Source of the DNA: Parapristionchus giblindavisi
Taxonomy: Eukaryota > Nematoda > Chromadorea > Rhabditida > Diplogasteridae
Length of the DNA stretch: 64,000 bases
Direction: 5' to 3'
Assembly (NCBI GenBank): GCA_943737045.1
Contig: CALSFV010000448.1
Span: 62,001 to 126,000 of the forward strand
Made by a program: the position numbers and the translations under genes. Under the pieces are notes generated by a model. That model worked only from the letters and a program-made list of their open reading frames with translations. It made no database searches and was not told the origin of the DNA. Positions 1 through 14,700 of the stretch are shown here, piece after piece (within the stretch, counting starts at the first letter, position 1; each line of letters begins with the position of its first letter).

Positions 1-1794
1 GCTTCCGCACGAGAAACGCACCTGCAACGACACCGTCAATCGTCAGAATGTTTATTATTCATAAACGAATGGCGATTATTATTATTATTAATATTATTTT
101 TAAAATTATTATTTAAAAACTTTACCTAGTGATCGTCCTTTGGATACTTTGACTTTGGCCCTCACGCGATGTTCCCTTTCCTTCTTCACTACTTTAGGCT
201 CCTCTGGTTTCTTCTCAACGGCGGCGTCATCCGAAGACCGACGACCCTCTGTAGATGACTTGGGCATCTCCTAAAGAGTTACAGCTTTAATATCTTGCCA
301 AGTCATTGCATTGCATCCATCTCTAATATAATCTTTTTTTTTTAATTTCAATTATTCCATTCAAAAAACGAGATAAATATATCGAGATTAGGCGCGCTTT
401 CACACTAAATAATGGGAATGTAAAGTAGCAAGTCGACAAACCTCTTCGTCTTCCTCTTCTTCTCTTTGTTTCTTCTCTTTCCGCTCACGCTCCTTCTTCT
501 CCTTTTCCTAATAAATATGTATTTTTAGCATCATTCATTCACAAATGTGGTGCTAAGTATAATAATGATATCATAATATGCCCCTAAATACTTCATCAAC
601 TCTTTTATTGCAATTGTGATCAACTTTGCTACTATCGTAGTAGCATATTTATGCGTACTCCACTCAATTTATCTACAATCATGCTTTTGTAACGCATTAT
701 GTATAGTATATTATTTTTTATTATAATTATTAACTTTTCATAATAATTGTAAAATTGATGATATCTCCATGTAGATTTTCTTGTTCAATATGATATTTGG
801 TAACGATATGATTCTATGCTGTGATTTAGCAAGCTCCATTTTTCGCAGATTTTCAATTATACGAATTGAAATTGAATCCACGAACATTTTCGTAATATTC
901 TTCATACTAAAAAATAAAAATCTACTTGAATTAGTACTTTCTGGCATATAGCATAGATTCGTAATAATTCGTAATAGCAGTGCACATATCATCAATGAAC
1001 ATCAGACATAGCGGGAGAAACCGTGAAGTTACTAATATTTACTGATATTACTAATATTTCCAAGCTATAATAAAACTGTGCATGCATATCATTTATTTGT
1101 ACATTTTATTAATTATTAAAGTAATATCATATTAAACAATCGCAATCTTTTCTACGCGGAGCTATCATCAATATTACGAAAATACTACGAAACATCTGTT
1201 TGTTAGCAGTAAAGCATGTATATAAAATATAGCCTGAAAAGTCAAAATTAATCGAAGAATAATTTAATTAATTTAAATATTTAAATAATCAAACCTTTTT
1301 CTCCTCTGCGGGATCCGATGTGTTTATCAACTTCTTCCACGCACTCACTATACCAGAGGCGAATGTTCGTAGCTCTGAAATGTACAACAGATAAATAAAA
1401 CACAAATCTACTTTAAAATGAATACACATTATTATACAGTGTGTGAGCGTATTAGCATATCAGGATAGATAATTAATTGAACATGTAAATAAGTTATAAT
1501 ACAATAAGAAGAGAGTGAGAGAAAGATAAAGAGACATATATTTAGAGAAGCAGAGACATACAGAGAGAGCGAGTGAGAGTGAGAGAGAAAGAGAGTGAGA
1601 GAAATAGAGAATGGAGATGAAAGAGTGAGTTGGACAAAAGGAGCTAGACAGAGGAAAAAGAGGAGAGATAAAAGAAACAAAGGGGATACGAAGAAAAATA
1701 AAGTAAAGTAGAGACGGAGAGAAGAGAGTTGTTGAACAAAAAAAGAAAGCACAACAGACAGGAAGAGAGAAAAAATGAGCAGATGAAATGCCAG

Positions 1795-1856
<62 letters not shown>

Positions 1857-4759
1857 GATGGAATAACTTAATTAATTGATTAAGAGAAGGTATGCATGAA
1901 TGCGATTACGATTATCCACACAGGCTAGATTGTTCGCGCGCATAGACGCCGCCAGAGGTGTTGATCAATATGCAACGATGGATTGGATACGAAAGGATGA
2001 AGATCAATAATTGGCATTGCGAAGTGCACTACTGATTCACGTTTTCTACATTGCATATGTCACAAAGTTTCAACGAAAAAAGCGATGCGGAGATTCGCTC
2101 CAGACAAACTATACAAATAGTTGATAATTGGGTAGCGCGATTCTATAAAAAAAGATAAATTATAATTTCCACATCATTTTTATAAATTCTAGCCTTCTAG
2201 TATAGTTTTTGTCAACTTCTAGTCTTCTAGTTCTACATTCTCAACTAATGCGCGTGCTTGAAACGATGCGTATGCTAGCTAATCGCTGTGTCTTCTTTTG
2301 GAAAACGTATCAAAACGTCGAAAAGTTGTCAATTAGCGCAGTGACTCATCTTTTCGCACGTTCGCAATGGGAGAATTTGTTCTCCATTTCTATTTTTTTG
2401 AGCTCCTAGGCAACCTGCATAGTCATTCATGGTTCGATAGTATTTAGTCATAAATATAGGCTAATCATTCGTATATTCATTCGCAGTGGTCGTAGAGGAC
2501 ATTATCAGTTATCATGTGAACCATTCGTGTATAAAAATGTTCAGTCTGTGCTTCAACCGGGTGGTATTTTGACCAGGCAGGATTTCGGTGTACCTATTTA
2601 GTCACTGAATAACAGCATAACTCGAGCATGAAGAGTAAGTATGAAGAAGATATGTGGAATATATATAACAAATGGAAAAAGGTAGAAAGAATAATGGAGA
2701 ACATAATGGAGATGGAGAAATTATGATGAAGATGCTCAGGTAGATCGGACAATATGGATCGTGAACACTACCACAGACATATTGCGTGGTTTACAGATAA
2801 AAATTACAATGATAAGCAAATCATTTGTGACAATAAGAACAATAATATCTTTATAGCAACTATCTGACTATCTTTTCACAATCAGAGCAGTTTAAATCGC
2901 GTTTCAGTAAATCTACATACACAATATTATAATAACACTCTGTAAATATTATACCTGGATCCTCGTGCTTCTTGGATAATTTCCGAACGAATTTGGGCGT
3001 GTCGTTGGAGCTCAGTAGAGTGACCGTTACTTTAGCCTGTAAATGATCAAAATGAGTGATGAAAAACCTCAACAAATACACGATTTCATCAAGAAAGGAT
3101 TGAAAATGCAAAATCATATCATTCGTACCTGTGAGCACTGATTGAGCAGTGTGAAGAGCTTGTTCGTATCGTTCTCAGCTGCGTGCAACCACTGGTTCAT
3201 CAACTTCCACCCCTCATCGGTTGCTATGCGTCGGGCGGCTGCAGCTGTCGCAGCGTCACTGCAGCAACACAAACTTATTATTATTCTGTCAACATTCCCT
3301 ATCGACAAATATCAAGAGCATCATTATTATTATTATTCCCTCAAAATTAAAAAAATTATTGCCCATGTCATGTGCGAAAAAAGGCGTCCGATATAAAGTC
3401 ACATGTCCATAAATTGTAGTATGTAAGCGCTCTGGTATATGTGCGGTAGGCCCAAATATCTTATCAGATGCTTACAATACAATCTCCTATTATCAAAATA
3501 TTAAGTAAACAAAAAAAGTCAGTAATAAAACACGACTGCCCCCTCGCTCTAGTTCTTTGCCCTAAAAGCATTTTCGAATCGATGGGCGCGCGTGTGAGTG
3601 AGGGGAAGCGAACGAGGGGTAGGCGAGAGTGTACGGAAAAGAGAGAGAGCAGTCACAACCTAGATCCAAGAGGGGGAAGGTCTCTCATCTCTCACTGGTG
3701 CATCTGCGCATACAACGGGCATAGACTGCGCGGCATTTACAGAGTCTTATCTAATCTACAGACACGGCTCTACGATGACATTTTCTATCTGTACCTTCTT
3801 CAGTCACAATTATACAAACATTAAACATATACGGGATTTGAACAATTAATCATGTGATTCTCTTGTTTCTTTTTCAGTCTTTCTTGTGTGTATCCCTTCA
3901 TCAATCCCAACATTTTGCAATTAAAAACAGACAATAAAACAATCAATATGAACTCGTACGTTTCTGCGACACGCATCGGCGATTCAAGCGGCTTCTTCTT
4001 CGGTATTCGAGGTGGCTTGTTGTCTTGCAATCTAGGAACCGGCCTATCAACATGAGTGAGAGTACGCTGTTGAGCAATCGGCTCTTGCTCGTCTCCACCA
4101 TCATCTAGCTGGTACAGACCGAAAGTATCATCATAGACTCCTTGATTGCCCATAGAGTAGTTGTGATCATCTCCAGAATGATCAAACTGCGGCTGCTGCT
4201 GTTGTTGTTGCTGCTGCTGAGGGGGTGGTTGAGAGTGCATGGGTTGGGCTAGCTGCGCTGGTCGGTGGTAGAGCATCTGAACGGGAGTAGGTTGAGCGTT
4301 CTGCACGATGACCGGATGATGGTATGGCTGAACAGCGGGTCTGTAAACGTTATTCGACAGCATCTGTGGATGACCATTCGAATCTATTCCGTAAACTCTG
4401 GGCATTAAGTGGTAAGCACCTCCGTTAGGGGAGCCATTATGGTGTTGCTGGATCATGGGCGCTTGCTGTATGTGCATCATCTGCGGTGGTTGCTGCTGCT
4501 GTGGGAGTGGCTGCTGCATCTGCTGTTGGGGCGGCTCCTGCTGATAGTACATCTGCGGCTGCATGCCGTAAGATGTGGACGGATACGTGGTGGGAACGGG
4601 CGCGTATTGCTGCATCATGAGATTATTATCGATTTGGTAGTGCTGCTGCATGACAGCCTGAGGCGGCGCTGTGCCTGAGGCACTCGGGATGCCATACATA
4701 TCAACTTCATCTTCTTCCTCTTCGTATTCTTGCTCCAGAAACTGGTCTGGTAAGTCCAT
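1..4759 (-). CDS. PNUTS (PPP1R10)-like protein, 5' part, truncated by window edge
   Basis: Exons read on the minus strand: 4759-3960, 3258-3129, 3036-2955, 1374-1295, 507-442, 270-126, 21-<1; all phases join. Residues 1-266 are acidic then Gln/Pro/Met-rich (poly-Q tracts around 4170-4220). Residues about 267-345 form a TFIIS N-terminal (LW/TND) domain: WKLMNQWLHAA, then FVRKLSKKHEDPELRTFAS and IVSAWKKL, which resembles the N-terminal domain of vertebrate PNUTS (GYKLLNNWL...LVKQLSK...ELRKLASVLV). A Lys/Glu-rich stretch follows. PNUTS targets protein phosphatase 1 to chromatin and RNA polymerase II. The PP1-binding RVxF motif should lie beyond the left edge and was not seen. The ATG at 4759 lies 14 bases behind a TTTTCAG acceptor, suggesting trans-splicing or a 5'UTR intron. 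A long Gln-rich region ahead of the domain is unusual for PNUTS; another TND protein (IWS1/Elongin-A type) is the alternative. Confidence 0.6.
1500..1860. repeat. GA-rich tract and (AT)n microsatellite in intron
   Basis: Purine-rich GAGAGA-type low-complexity DNA runs to about 1770, followed by an uninterrupted (AT)n tract at about 1797-1853. Both lie in the long fourth intron zone (1375-2954) of the PNUTS-like gene. The rest of that intron, including 1861-2850, shows nothing recognisable. Confidence 0.8.
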
Positions 4760-5798
4760 TCGAGAGGTATGGTCTGAAAAGGAGATATTGATTGAATGTA
4801 TGTGTGTGTGGCAATGACGGAAATGGCAACGATAGAGAAAGAGAGGAGAGATGTTTTCACGAGTATTTGCGAGTGGAGAGACAACGGGAACGAGTTTCGA
4901 CGAAATGCACATATCACGAGTTCGTTACAATACACGTATAAGAAAATAGTGAATAAAGTCGGGGAAGAAGGAAGGAATGATAAGCAATGGAGAATAAATG
5001 TAGGATCTGCGCTCACTCTCATGTCAACGATTTCACTCTCTCTCCCTCTCCCTCCGTCTATCTTTTACACTGGGAAAGGTGGAGCCACATTGTTTGTCCA
5101 TGAAAAGTTCTACTACCGATCAATAATACGTACGAGGAAGGATATCAAACGAATGATGACAAATCAAATGTGAATTATAGGAAATGAGTCAGAGATGAAC
5201 ATGAACTAACCAGTTACTGTAACTACGGGATGAGCGAGGATGAAAAAGACGAGAATTTCGGTCCTTTCGGTTACATATTTCACAGTCAATTAACTATAGC
5301 ATGAATACCATATATATTCCGTATCATATAAACGCGAAACAAAGGAATACAAGGGGAAAATGAGCAAACACGGCAAAAGAATAACAAAAGAGAAAATAAA
5401 GTGTTGGCTCGAAGATTACGGTAATCACAACGAAGTCTTTCTGTGGAAAGGTCGGTAAATCATGGTTTTCCGTTTAAGACAAAATTCTGTTCGAATCTCA
5501 CCGTAATTTTCTCGTGAGCGCACATTTCAAATTTCGCGCGAATCGTTAGATGCGCTCGAAATTAATTTTTAAAATGCTTTTTTTGGTTCTTTAAATTGTG
5601 TATTCGAGCTTTAATCCTTTTTCCTGATAACCGCGTTTCTGCGCACACATCCATATCTCAATCAGACGATCGGAGTATCTATTATCACCGTTGAAGTATT
5701 GTTGTTTATGTTTTGTTTTGAACTTTGCTTTGCTGTTCATTGACAGTGTCCTTATTATTCTTGCCACTCTTCCTAATTCTTTAACTCTGATTCTAGCG
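4760..5798. promoter_or_regulatory. Shared upstream region between divergent PNUTS-like gene and smc-4
   Basis: About 1 kb separates two start codons that point away from each other. The minus-strand ATG is preceded by a TTTTCAG acceptor, and the plus-strand ATG at 5799 by TGATTCTAG ending at 5796. No TATA box or other specific element is evident. A bidirectional promoter is an inference from the arrangement. Confidence 0.4.
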
Positions 5799-8700
5799 AT
5801 GGCTCGCTCAAAGAAGACTAGAGACGACATAAGTTCGGATGTGAGTGATCCCTCTTGCGGCGAGGCTTCATCCGATGATTCTGATCGTCCTCGCAAGAAA
5901 ATAGCGAAGAAGGAGACTAAGAAACCTCCAGTGAAGAGGAAACCATCACCCAAGAAGGTTATTCTTGTTCTTATTCTTAAGATTCATTTATGAATTCGCC
6001 TATCGTAATATTGCGTAATCAGAAATTAGCTGCTGTTGACACATGTTTAAACACAACTTCTCTTTAAGTTGGTGCAAACAAATATTCTCTTTGATTTTTC
6101 TAAGATCATGATGCTATTTTCCTCGATATAAAGCTCTTTGAATAAGTTCTCTGAAATAGTTGTTAAATTTGAATTTAATGATATTAATTTCAGCACAAGG
6201 ACAAGGACACTTCGCATCACCAGGCGCCCAAGGGCGGAGATGCTGCCGATTCTTCGGATGACGAGGAAGATAACGGACTCGCTGCCGAATACGATGATGA
6301 CGATCTCGTTAATATCGTGGTAGAGTAATTAAATTAATAATATTAATAGGTGTCCAAGAACAAGTATGCATGCACTTCAAATGTAATTTTTTAAAATAAA
6401 TAAGTTAATGCACAAGAATCCCTAGTGAAAGATATAAATGTAGAGCATGACAAGGCATATATTATAACACAGCAACACTACACTATGCTCAGAAGCTATC
6501 ACAGCAATTTTAACGTGATTTCTCATTCAGCATAGCACATAGAACAGCATAATAACATAGAATGGCAGAATAGAATAGAATGACATACTGGTATCAATGG
6601 ATGACATGATTTAGCATAGATTTCCTCGTATTTAGTTAGGCCATGCGTCCAGGAACCTCAAACAGACTGGCTCCGGTTTTGCATGGTAATATTATAGTAA
6701 GTAGCGCGCAAAAAGTACTTTCAAGTAGCTTACTTTTTACTTACTTTTTTGTTACTGTTTTTCTATTTCATTAGTATGTAGCGAAAAAGTAAGTAGGAAG
6801 TAAGTTACTTTTTGCGCGCTACTTACTGTAATATTACCCTGCAAAACCGGAGCGCATAATGATAGTGGTCTGATATATTCAGGTGCCTCCTCCACCCGTT
6901 CCCTGCATGCAGGCCGAGGGTGGTCCTCGTCTCATCATCACCGACATTGTAGTCGACAACTTCAAGTCGTACTATGGCAAGAGGAGAATCGGGCCTTTCC
7001 ATCAGGTATTGTATGCATAGGTGGGCACGCTGGTGGAAAGGCTGTGCGCAATCCGGGGAATTGCTAAGCAGGGCTATGCGCATGGCCATTTTTTGCAGAT
7101 TTCACTGGAATTTTTTCAATTTTTGCGTTGCAAAGCTATGCGCAAAGCCCCGCAAGGCTGTGTGCAAAAGGAATTCGTTTTCACGCGCCCACCTATGATT
7201 GTATGATTAGTGCCACCTGAACAATTCCACAAGGCTTCCAAGAAGCATGAAAATTCTGAAATGGTATTCACCGTAGTGATCGATTATAATAATAATATAA
7301 TCTTCGTGCGATTCGAAAACTAAAGTATAAATGTTGTTTAGTTAAATAATGAATAGTGGAGTAGCGTAAATGCGATAGCAAAGCTTATTGATGCAATTAC
7401 TATGACACGTGCTATGTGATTACTATTGACGTAATTGATCATAATTAGACGATTTATTCAGTTGTCAGCAAACAAAACACGTACAAAGGAGATGAATTAA
7501 CAATGGTGAAATCATTATTTTGCGTAGTTATTATTAGCAAAATATAGCAAAGAAAGATGGTGAAAGAAGCGAATGGGGAACCGAGATGATAGACAATCGA
7601 TAAATGGGAGGTGATGAAATTATTGATTGGCTGAGATTATTGATTGGTAGGACCCGATGGTCGCGGTATTCTGCCTATTTTGAAGACCGTAATGTGAAAA
7701 TCTGACGTTCAAAGGAAGCATTGTTTGGGCGGACTAGTGTGACGTGAGATAAACATGTGATAGATACAAGCACAATTAGAGATCAACGGAAAAAAATTAT
7801 CAGGACTGGGGATTGAGCATACCAGTGGGAGGTATACCAGTGAATGTGTGATAGAGATCAGGATTATCACTTGCGAATCAGGAGATGGGGAGGCATGAAT
7901 TGGCTCAGGTCCAAGTCGTTAGAGTCGTCCTTGAATGACAAAATTGTTATTGATTCTTTGTGTTATTGATTAGAGAATAATTTTTATTGATTTTTTATGT
8001 TATTGGTTAGACAATAATTGTTATTGATTGTTTTTTATTAAATCAATCAATACAATGTTATTTACCTCAAAATCGATCGGCGCATTAGACTTATTGTTAG
8101 CTTTGAAAAGGATTTCCTCTAGTGCCTTATTCTGTGCTCCAATCTCCCTACAATTAGATTATTGATTAATTGATTTTTGATAGAGATAGATTATTGATTG
8201 TCCAAAAAGTAAAATGCTCACTTCTTGCACGGCACCTCGAATACGGGTTGAGGAGGGGGCAGATTCCAGCAGGCCTTCTCTCCCGAAATCTCTACCTGAA
8301 TTTAGAAAAATATAGAATAGATTAACTATGGTTGTTTGCATACATTTTCGGCACCCTCACCGTTTCATTTTTATATAGTGGGTCGATTTCGTAAAATCGT
8401 TATTTTTCTCTTAAATTGTAATTTTTAGCTTAAAAAAGACCCTTATATAGTGGGTAGATGTTGAAAATGTGCCATATAGAGTGGTCGATCATCACCTTGT
8501 GAGGGTATGAAAATGTATGGTTGTTTGCTACCTGATTCTCGGCTTTTCTGAGGATCTTCGAGCGCATAAGAGCCTCTCTGAGGGTAGGTGGAGGAGCCTT
8601 TCGCTTTCTCTCCACCGACAGAACTCGCGATGCGTAGTTGAGATCGACGGATTCCTGTATTTTCGAAAATAATTTGCATAAATTCAAAAATATATTTAAG

Positions 8701-11700
8701 AATAACTTACGGTATCGACGGTGGACTTGAACAGACTGGCGAAGCGAGACATGGTAGTGAGTAGCAGTGGGTTAGAAAAGGCAAGAGCACAATGAGAAGG
8801 GCAGTCACTGGTAAGCGATAGTAGTGAATGAATGAATGTGCCTTATCCACCCACTGACCCCGGCCCTTATATACCCCTATTCAGCGCGTCTCACCCCGTA
8901 TCCGCGGATTCCACACACGCATCGCGCCCACGGGGTATGAGAGGCGCACGAGAACGCGGAGTGCGCGGCGCTTGCCCCTTTATGGTGAATGATGAGAGTG
9001 AGATGGGCGATGGGAGAGGTCACGGAAATGGGATACCATAGTCTGGTTTAGCACCTGATCTATGATAATATACTTTATGATGTGTTAAATTTTAGAGTTT
9101 ATTTGCTGAGTGATTATATTAATAATAATAATTTATGCGTTTACAAGAAACACGGTTCAGTATAAAAAAAGATGAATTGGGGGAATATATGATAGGTTAT
9201 GGGGAACGCTTTTTACCATGTACATCAGAGAGCTACTCTTGATAGATGTTTGAAAAAAGAATGAGAGGAGAACGCATAAATACGATGCTACGACATAGGT
9301 AGCAAAGATGAAAGATGTATGCTAAATTAAGGCTAATTGCGTGTGAAATATCATTATTTGTCCTTTAGCACTAGTGTGAAAATGCACAATACATTTGCAT
9401 ACATTTAAATGTCTATATAATAAAGATATAATAGATTGATTTATTTCGTACGATCGTTCAGGCCTGCAGCATATAAATAACCCAAAAGCGCGCGTGAGCC
9501 AATCTTGTGAAATGGTTAGACAATGTTATGAAATAAGAAAGTTCGAGGGGCGAGGCGGAAAATGTTGGAAGTACTATCTTTTCTGATATATCATAGACAA
9601 TCAAAAGAATATGTATAACATGATTGAAAAACAGATTTGATGGACCGGCTGTAGCATACTGTACTGCATACTGTAGCAAGTGCAAATCGATAAACGACTT
9701 TTCACCTCAGCCAAATCGCGATATGATAACCATACATGGGCGGAGTACCTAGAGCTGGATTCTACAGGGGGCACCCGAACGAAAAATGGTTAATTTTACA
9801 GTGGGCCTTCACTTTTTTTCCAAAAATTTCACCTAAACATCATCTTTTACAGGGGGTATTCAACAAATTTTCGAAAAGTCCTAATTCTACAGGGGGCACG
9901 CACATGCCGGCGCCCATGTATGATGATAACGAACGCTTTTAAAGCTACTGCCCATGCGTGGAAATGTCCAGAGTGTTTTTTTCGCAATTAGCCTTAATTA
10001 GTGATTCATGCCTTTTTTTTCTACGACATGACTCATTGATTAAGCTACTAATAGTAATAGATAGCTTTACATCTACATTAAATGTAAAATAATATATAAT
10101 ATTATAAGTTGGGTGATAATGCCTTATGGCGATGGTGACAGTATTGTACATTGATTATGGAATAAATAATAATAATTATTATTATTGCAATGATTATATT
10201 CCAGAACTTCACTGCAATCATCGGACCTAATGGATCGGGCAAATCGAATGTCATCGATGCACTCTTGTTCGTCTTCGGATACAAGGTACTCTTTGTTGGC
10301 TGGTTTTGTAGATTGCAGGAAACTTGAATCCGACAAGTGAGATTTAGGTTTCATAAGTTCTTTATAGTCTCTAATAAATCTAATAGTTTGTTTGACGGTA
10401 CCTCACCGCATGTATTTATTACTGATAAACATGATTGTTTTTCCAACTATATGTTCACTGTTATATATTTATCCTATATTGTTATATTATTTAGCGTAAC
10501 AGAATGTTTATTATATTCAATGAACACTCAATGCAATGCAATGATTTTTCAGGCCTCGAAGATCCGATCGAAGAAGGTCTCGGTGCTCATTCACTCCTCC
10601 GCCGGCAAGGACAACATACCCTCGTGCACCGTCAAGATTGCCTTCCAGCTCATCGAGGACGACAAGGTATAGGCGGCTATAGTTTGATCTTTGATCTTTG
10701 ATCCTTGTAGTTTGTAGTGTGATGTCTGCATTTCCATAATATTTCCAGAATGGCGGCTCCTACAAGGTGATCCCGAACAGCGATTTTACCGTCTCCCGTA
10801 CCGCATACCGTAACAATACGTCAGAGTACCGTATGAATGATGTGGTGCGTTGCAGCGGGTTACTGTATGAGTGAATATCGATTGATTTGATTGTAGAGGA
10901 TGACGATCAAGGAGGTGGCGAAGAAGTTGCGAGAGGTCGGCATCGATCTAGTCCATAATCGATTCCTCATCCTTCAGGTATTGATTTATTGATTTTAGTA
11001 TCCTTTAGGTATTGATTTATTGATTTTATTATCCTTCGAGTATTGATTTATTGATTTTGTTGATAAATACATTGATTATCTCATAATTCTCGATAGATTG
11101 AACTGATTATTGATTGATTTGTTTATTGTTGATTATCGATTGATTAAGGGAGAAGTGGAGCAGATCGCTATGATGAAGCCGAAGGCGACCAATCCCAATG
11201 AGGAGGGCATGCTGGAGTATCTCGAGGACATCATTGGCAGTTCACGATTCAAGGTACGGTAGAAGTGGGGATACTGTAGGTGTGATGGTCACGGATCATA
11301 CTGTAGTCAGATTGATTATTGAAGTAATCGTACTGTTGTGGCAGCGAAGAAATGATTTCTATACAAAAAAGATAGAGTGGCATTTCTTTGGAAAAGATGA
11401 ATATTGATTGATATTATATTATTATATTGTATTATATTATATTATATTATATTATATTGATATTATTATATTGTGTTGATATTGATATGTAATATTGATT
11501 TTATTGATTTATTGATTGATTAAGGTTCCGATCGAGAAGCTAACGGCGAAGTTGGAGACGCTCCAGACGGACAAGAGTCATCAGAATGCGAAGTGAGTTG
11601 GTGTTTTAAGAGCGATTCAAAATTGATAACAATCTCGCACAAATCCCATAATGCCTTAATTATGTCCTGAAACATGCAAGTGACGGGTCTTATTTAACTT

Positions 11701-14700
11701 GTGCATAAGTACCTTTCTTGTCTAGTAAATTGTTCCGGTTATCTTTGTATCTTATATAAATACAGCAATGTCAACCAGGACCATACATTTTCGGTACCCT
11801 CGCCGTCTATTTTTATATAGTGGGTCAATCCTCGAAATAGGGTGGGTTGATTCACAAAATTCGTTATTTTCGCCTAAAAATCGTCATTTTTAGCTTCATT
11901 TTTTATCAAGTGGCCTAAAATGGGCCTTATATAGTGGGTCAATCCTCGCACTGCGAGGGTATGGCAATGTCAACCAGGACCACAAAAAACACCCAAAACC
12001 ACATGTACGGAATAGTTCCGTCATTGGATCTCCTATCTTCCTTTCTATAATTCCTACTGGCTCCCAGAGTATCCCAAGGTTACATAATAGATGGGATAGA
12101 TCAGCCAATCTGTATTATCGATTTTGTGTTTTTGCGTAAGCACAAAATCGAAAACAAGGTAGAAAAAAGCGCTCCTGAATCCTGGATAGAAAATTGATGC
12201 AATCATAAGGGCAATGTGATCCTTTTTAAACTATTAGCATGAATAGGTTTAATGATTCGATTTCTCTCTATCGATCGTTTTGTGTTTTTTTCCTCTCTAA
12301 TCGACTATCTCATACATATGCGATCATGACTTAATAATGTCCTGAAACGTGCAAGTGCCGGGTCTTGTTTAATTTGTCTCCACTTTTCTCGTCTAGTCAA
12401 TTGTTCCGGTTATCTCTTTTTTTTTTAAATAAATATATTATTAATAGTACTGAAAGTGCTAATTTCATAAAAATTTAATTATTTAAATTATTTATTTAAA
12501 TTATTTTATATTATCGATTGATTAAGAGTGAACGCGGCGCTGCGCGAGAAGGAGGCCATGGATGAGCCGGTGCAGCAGATGATTCGATATATGGAGAATG
12601 AGAATGATACGGCCGCACTCAAGTGCCAAGTGACCATGCATAAGAAGTTAGTCGGTTTAAGCAACAAGATTTTTTTATTTATATATTCCATATTTATTCG
12701 TAAGGATATTATTATTATTATTGTTATATCACGCGTGTCGCGTAAGGATCAATACAACTGTCGGACAATGAAAAAATGAAAATTTGGTTTAAATCATTTT
12801 TGGATAGCCCTGACAGTGCCGGAGAAGATAGCGTTTCGATTTTTTGTCTAAGATCCATTTTGACGAAGATAGACGCCGTTGACTGTCGGAATTTGTGGAA
12901 AAGTGTTGACTTTCACCCCCAATAGCTCGCTTTTGAATGGGAATAGCGAAAATATCATAGAGACATAAATTGTAGAAAATTCTCAGGAGAATCGAGATAA
13001 CACAAGCAGAAATTACAAAATCGATTTTTCATCATCTTCTGTGGCGGAAAGCTGACGTTTGCACCACAAATCGAAAGTACAATTTTTTATTGGTTCAGAT
13101 GATAGATATTGCGAATACGGATCGATTGATGTATAGTTATTGGGGTCGAATCGTGACCGCAATATGAGTTTTTCCCAAAAAACGAGTCTGAAATCACGGA
13201 CTTAGTCGATTTCTCGCACGAGAGATGGAAGAGTCACTTTGATCTACCCACACTTCTCTCGTTGATAAATGATTTACCAATTTTTTTGTTTGTTTTACGT
13301 GCTTTCTTTTTTTAAATGTTTTGAACGGGTTTCCTTGTTTCCTGAATATATTGTTGAATCACTGGCCACCTCATCTCCTCAACTCGAGCATGTGCTACTT
13401 CGCTGTCAATCGACGGTCTCTCCATGAGAAAAGACCAAGACTCAAGGGAGTCGATCTGGAGAAGAATAGTTAATGTACAATAGTCTTCATTTTTGATGAG
13501 ATAATTAGTGATAAGCAGGATGAGGATGGTTTCCTTCGAGAGACTATCGCGGCCTGAATTGACTCCATCTTTGATAGATAGATTGTTTATTGTTCGTATT
13601 TACATTGTTTATAAAGTAATTCCTTCTTTTAAATAGGTTGTAGTTATGATATTCATTTATTTCAACATTTTTTCGAGTTCAGTGTACAGAAATACCAAGA
13701 AATATCATTGAACAGCGAGAGACGAGTGGGTAGATCAAAGTGACGGAAAAACTCATATTGCGGTCACGATTCGACCCCAATAACTATACATCAATCGATC
13801 CGTCTTCACAATATCTATCATCTGAACCAATAAAAAAATGTACTTTCGATTTGTGGTGCAAACGTCAGCTTTCCGCCACAGAAGATGATGAAAAATCGAT
13901 TTTGTAATTTCTGCTTGTGTTATCTCGATTCTCCTGAGAATTTTCTACAATTTATGTCTCTATGATATTTTCGCTATTCCCATTCCAAAGTGAACTATTG
14001 CGGGTGAAAGTCAAGACGTTTCCACAAAATCCGACAGTGAACGACGTCTATCTTCGTCAAAATTGATTTTAGACAAAAAATCGAAACGCTATCTTTTCCG
14101 GCACTGTCAGGGCTATTCAAAAATATTAAATATAATAGGGGTTAAATTCTGTCCGGACACCCCACGATTTTGTCTCGATCCTTACGCGACACGCGTGATA
14201 TGTAGTTTCAATATCCGATTTTCATTGCCGATTTGTTGATTATGATATGGAATATGCAAATACTCATGAAAATTCTGAATTGTTGGATCAGAGGGGAATG
14301 AGAGTAGCCCAACTTTCTTCTCTGATGAGCAAGGTGTTATTTATAAATATCTTAGAAGATGAGGCTTAGGCTATTGAAAAGCTTAGTGGGTACACTGTCC
14401 TTGTCGATCATATACGGGCACACTGGGCGAAAGGCTGTGCGCAAACCAGGGAAGGGGAGGCAAGGCTGTGCGCGCGGCTATTTTTGGCAATTTTGACCGG
14501 AAATTTTCCAATTTTTGCGATACAAGGCTATCCGCAAGGTCCCGATGGGAAAGCAACGTTATGCGCAAAAATATTCGTTTTCACGCGCCCACCTATGTTG
14601 TCGATTGTCTCTTATTTTTTCAGATACAAGGAACTGGATCATGTGGCGCAGGTGGAGCCAGAGTACAAGAAGATGAAGGTGGGCGTCTTGCTTGTTTCGT

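Noticed and set aside
1432..1752. 106-codon minus-strand frame rich in Leu/Ser/Phe
   Set aside because: It is the complement of a GA-rich low-complexity tract inside an intron.
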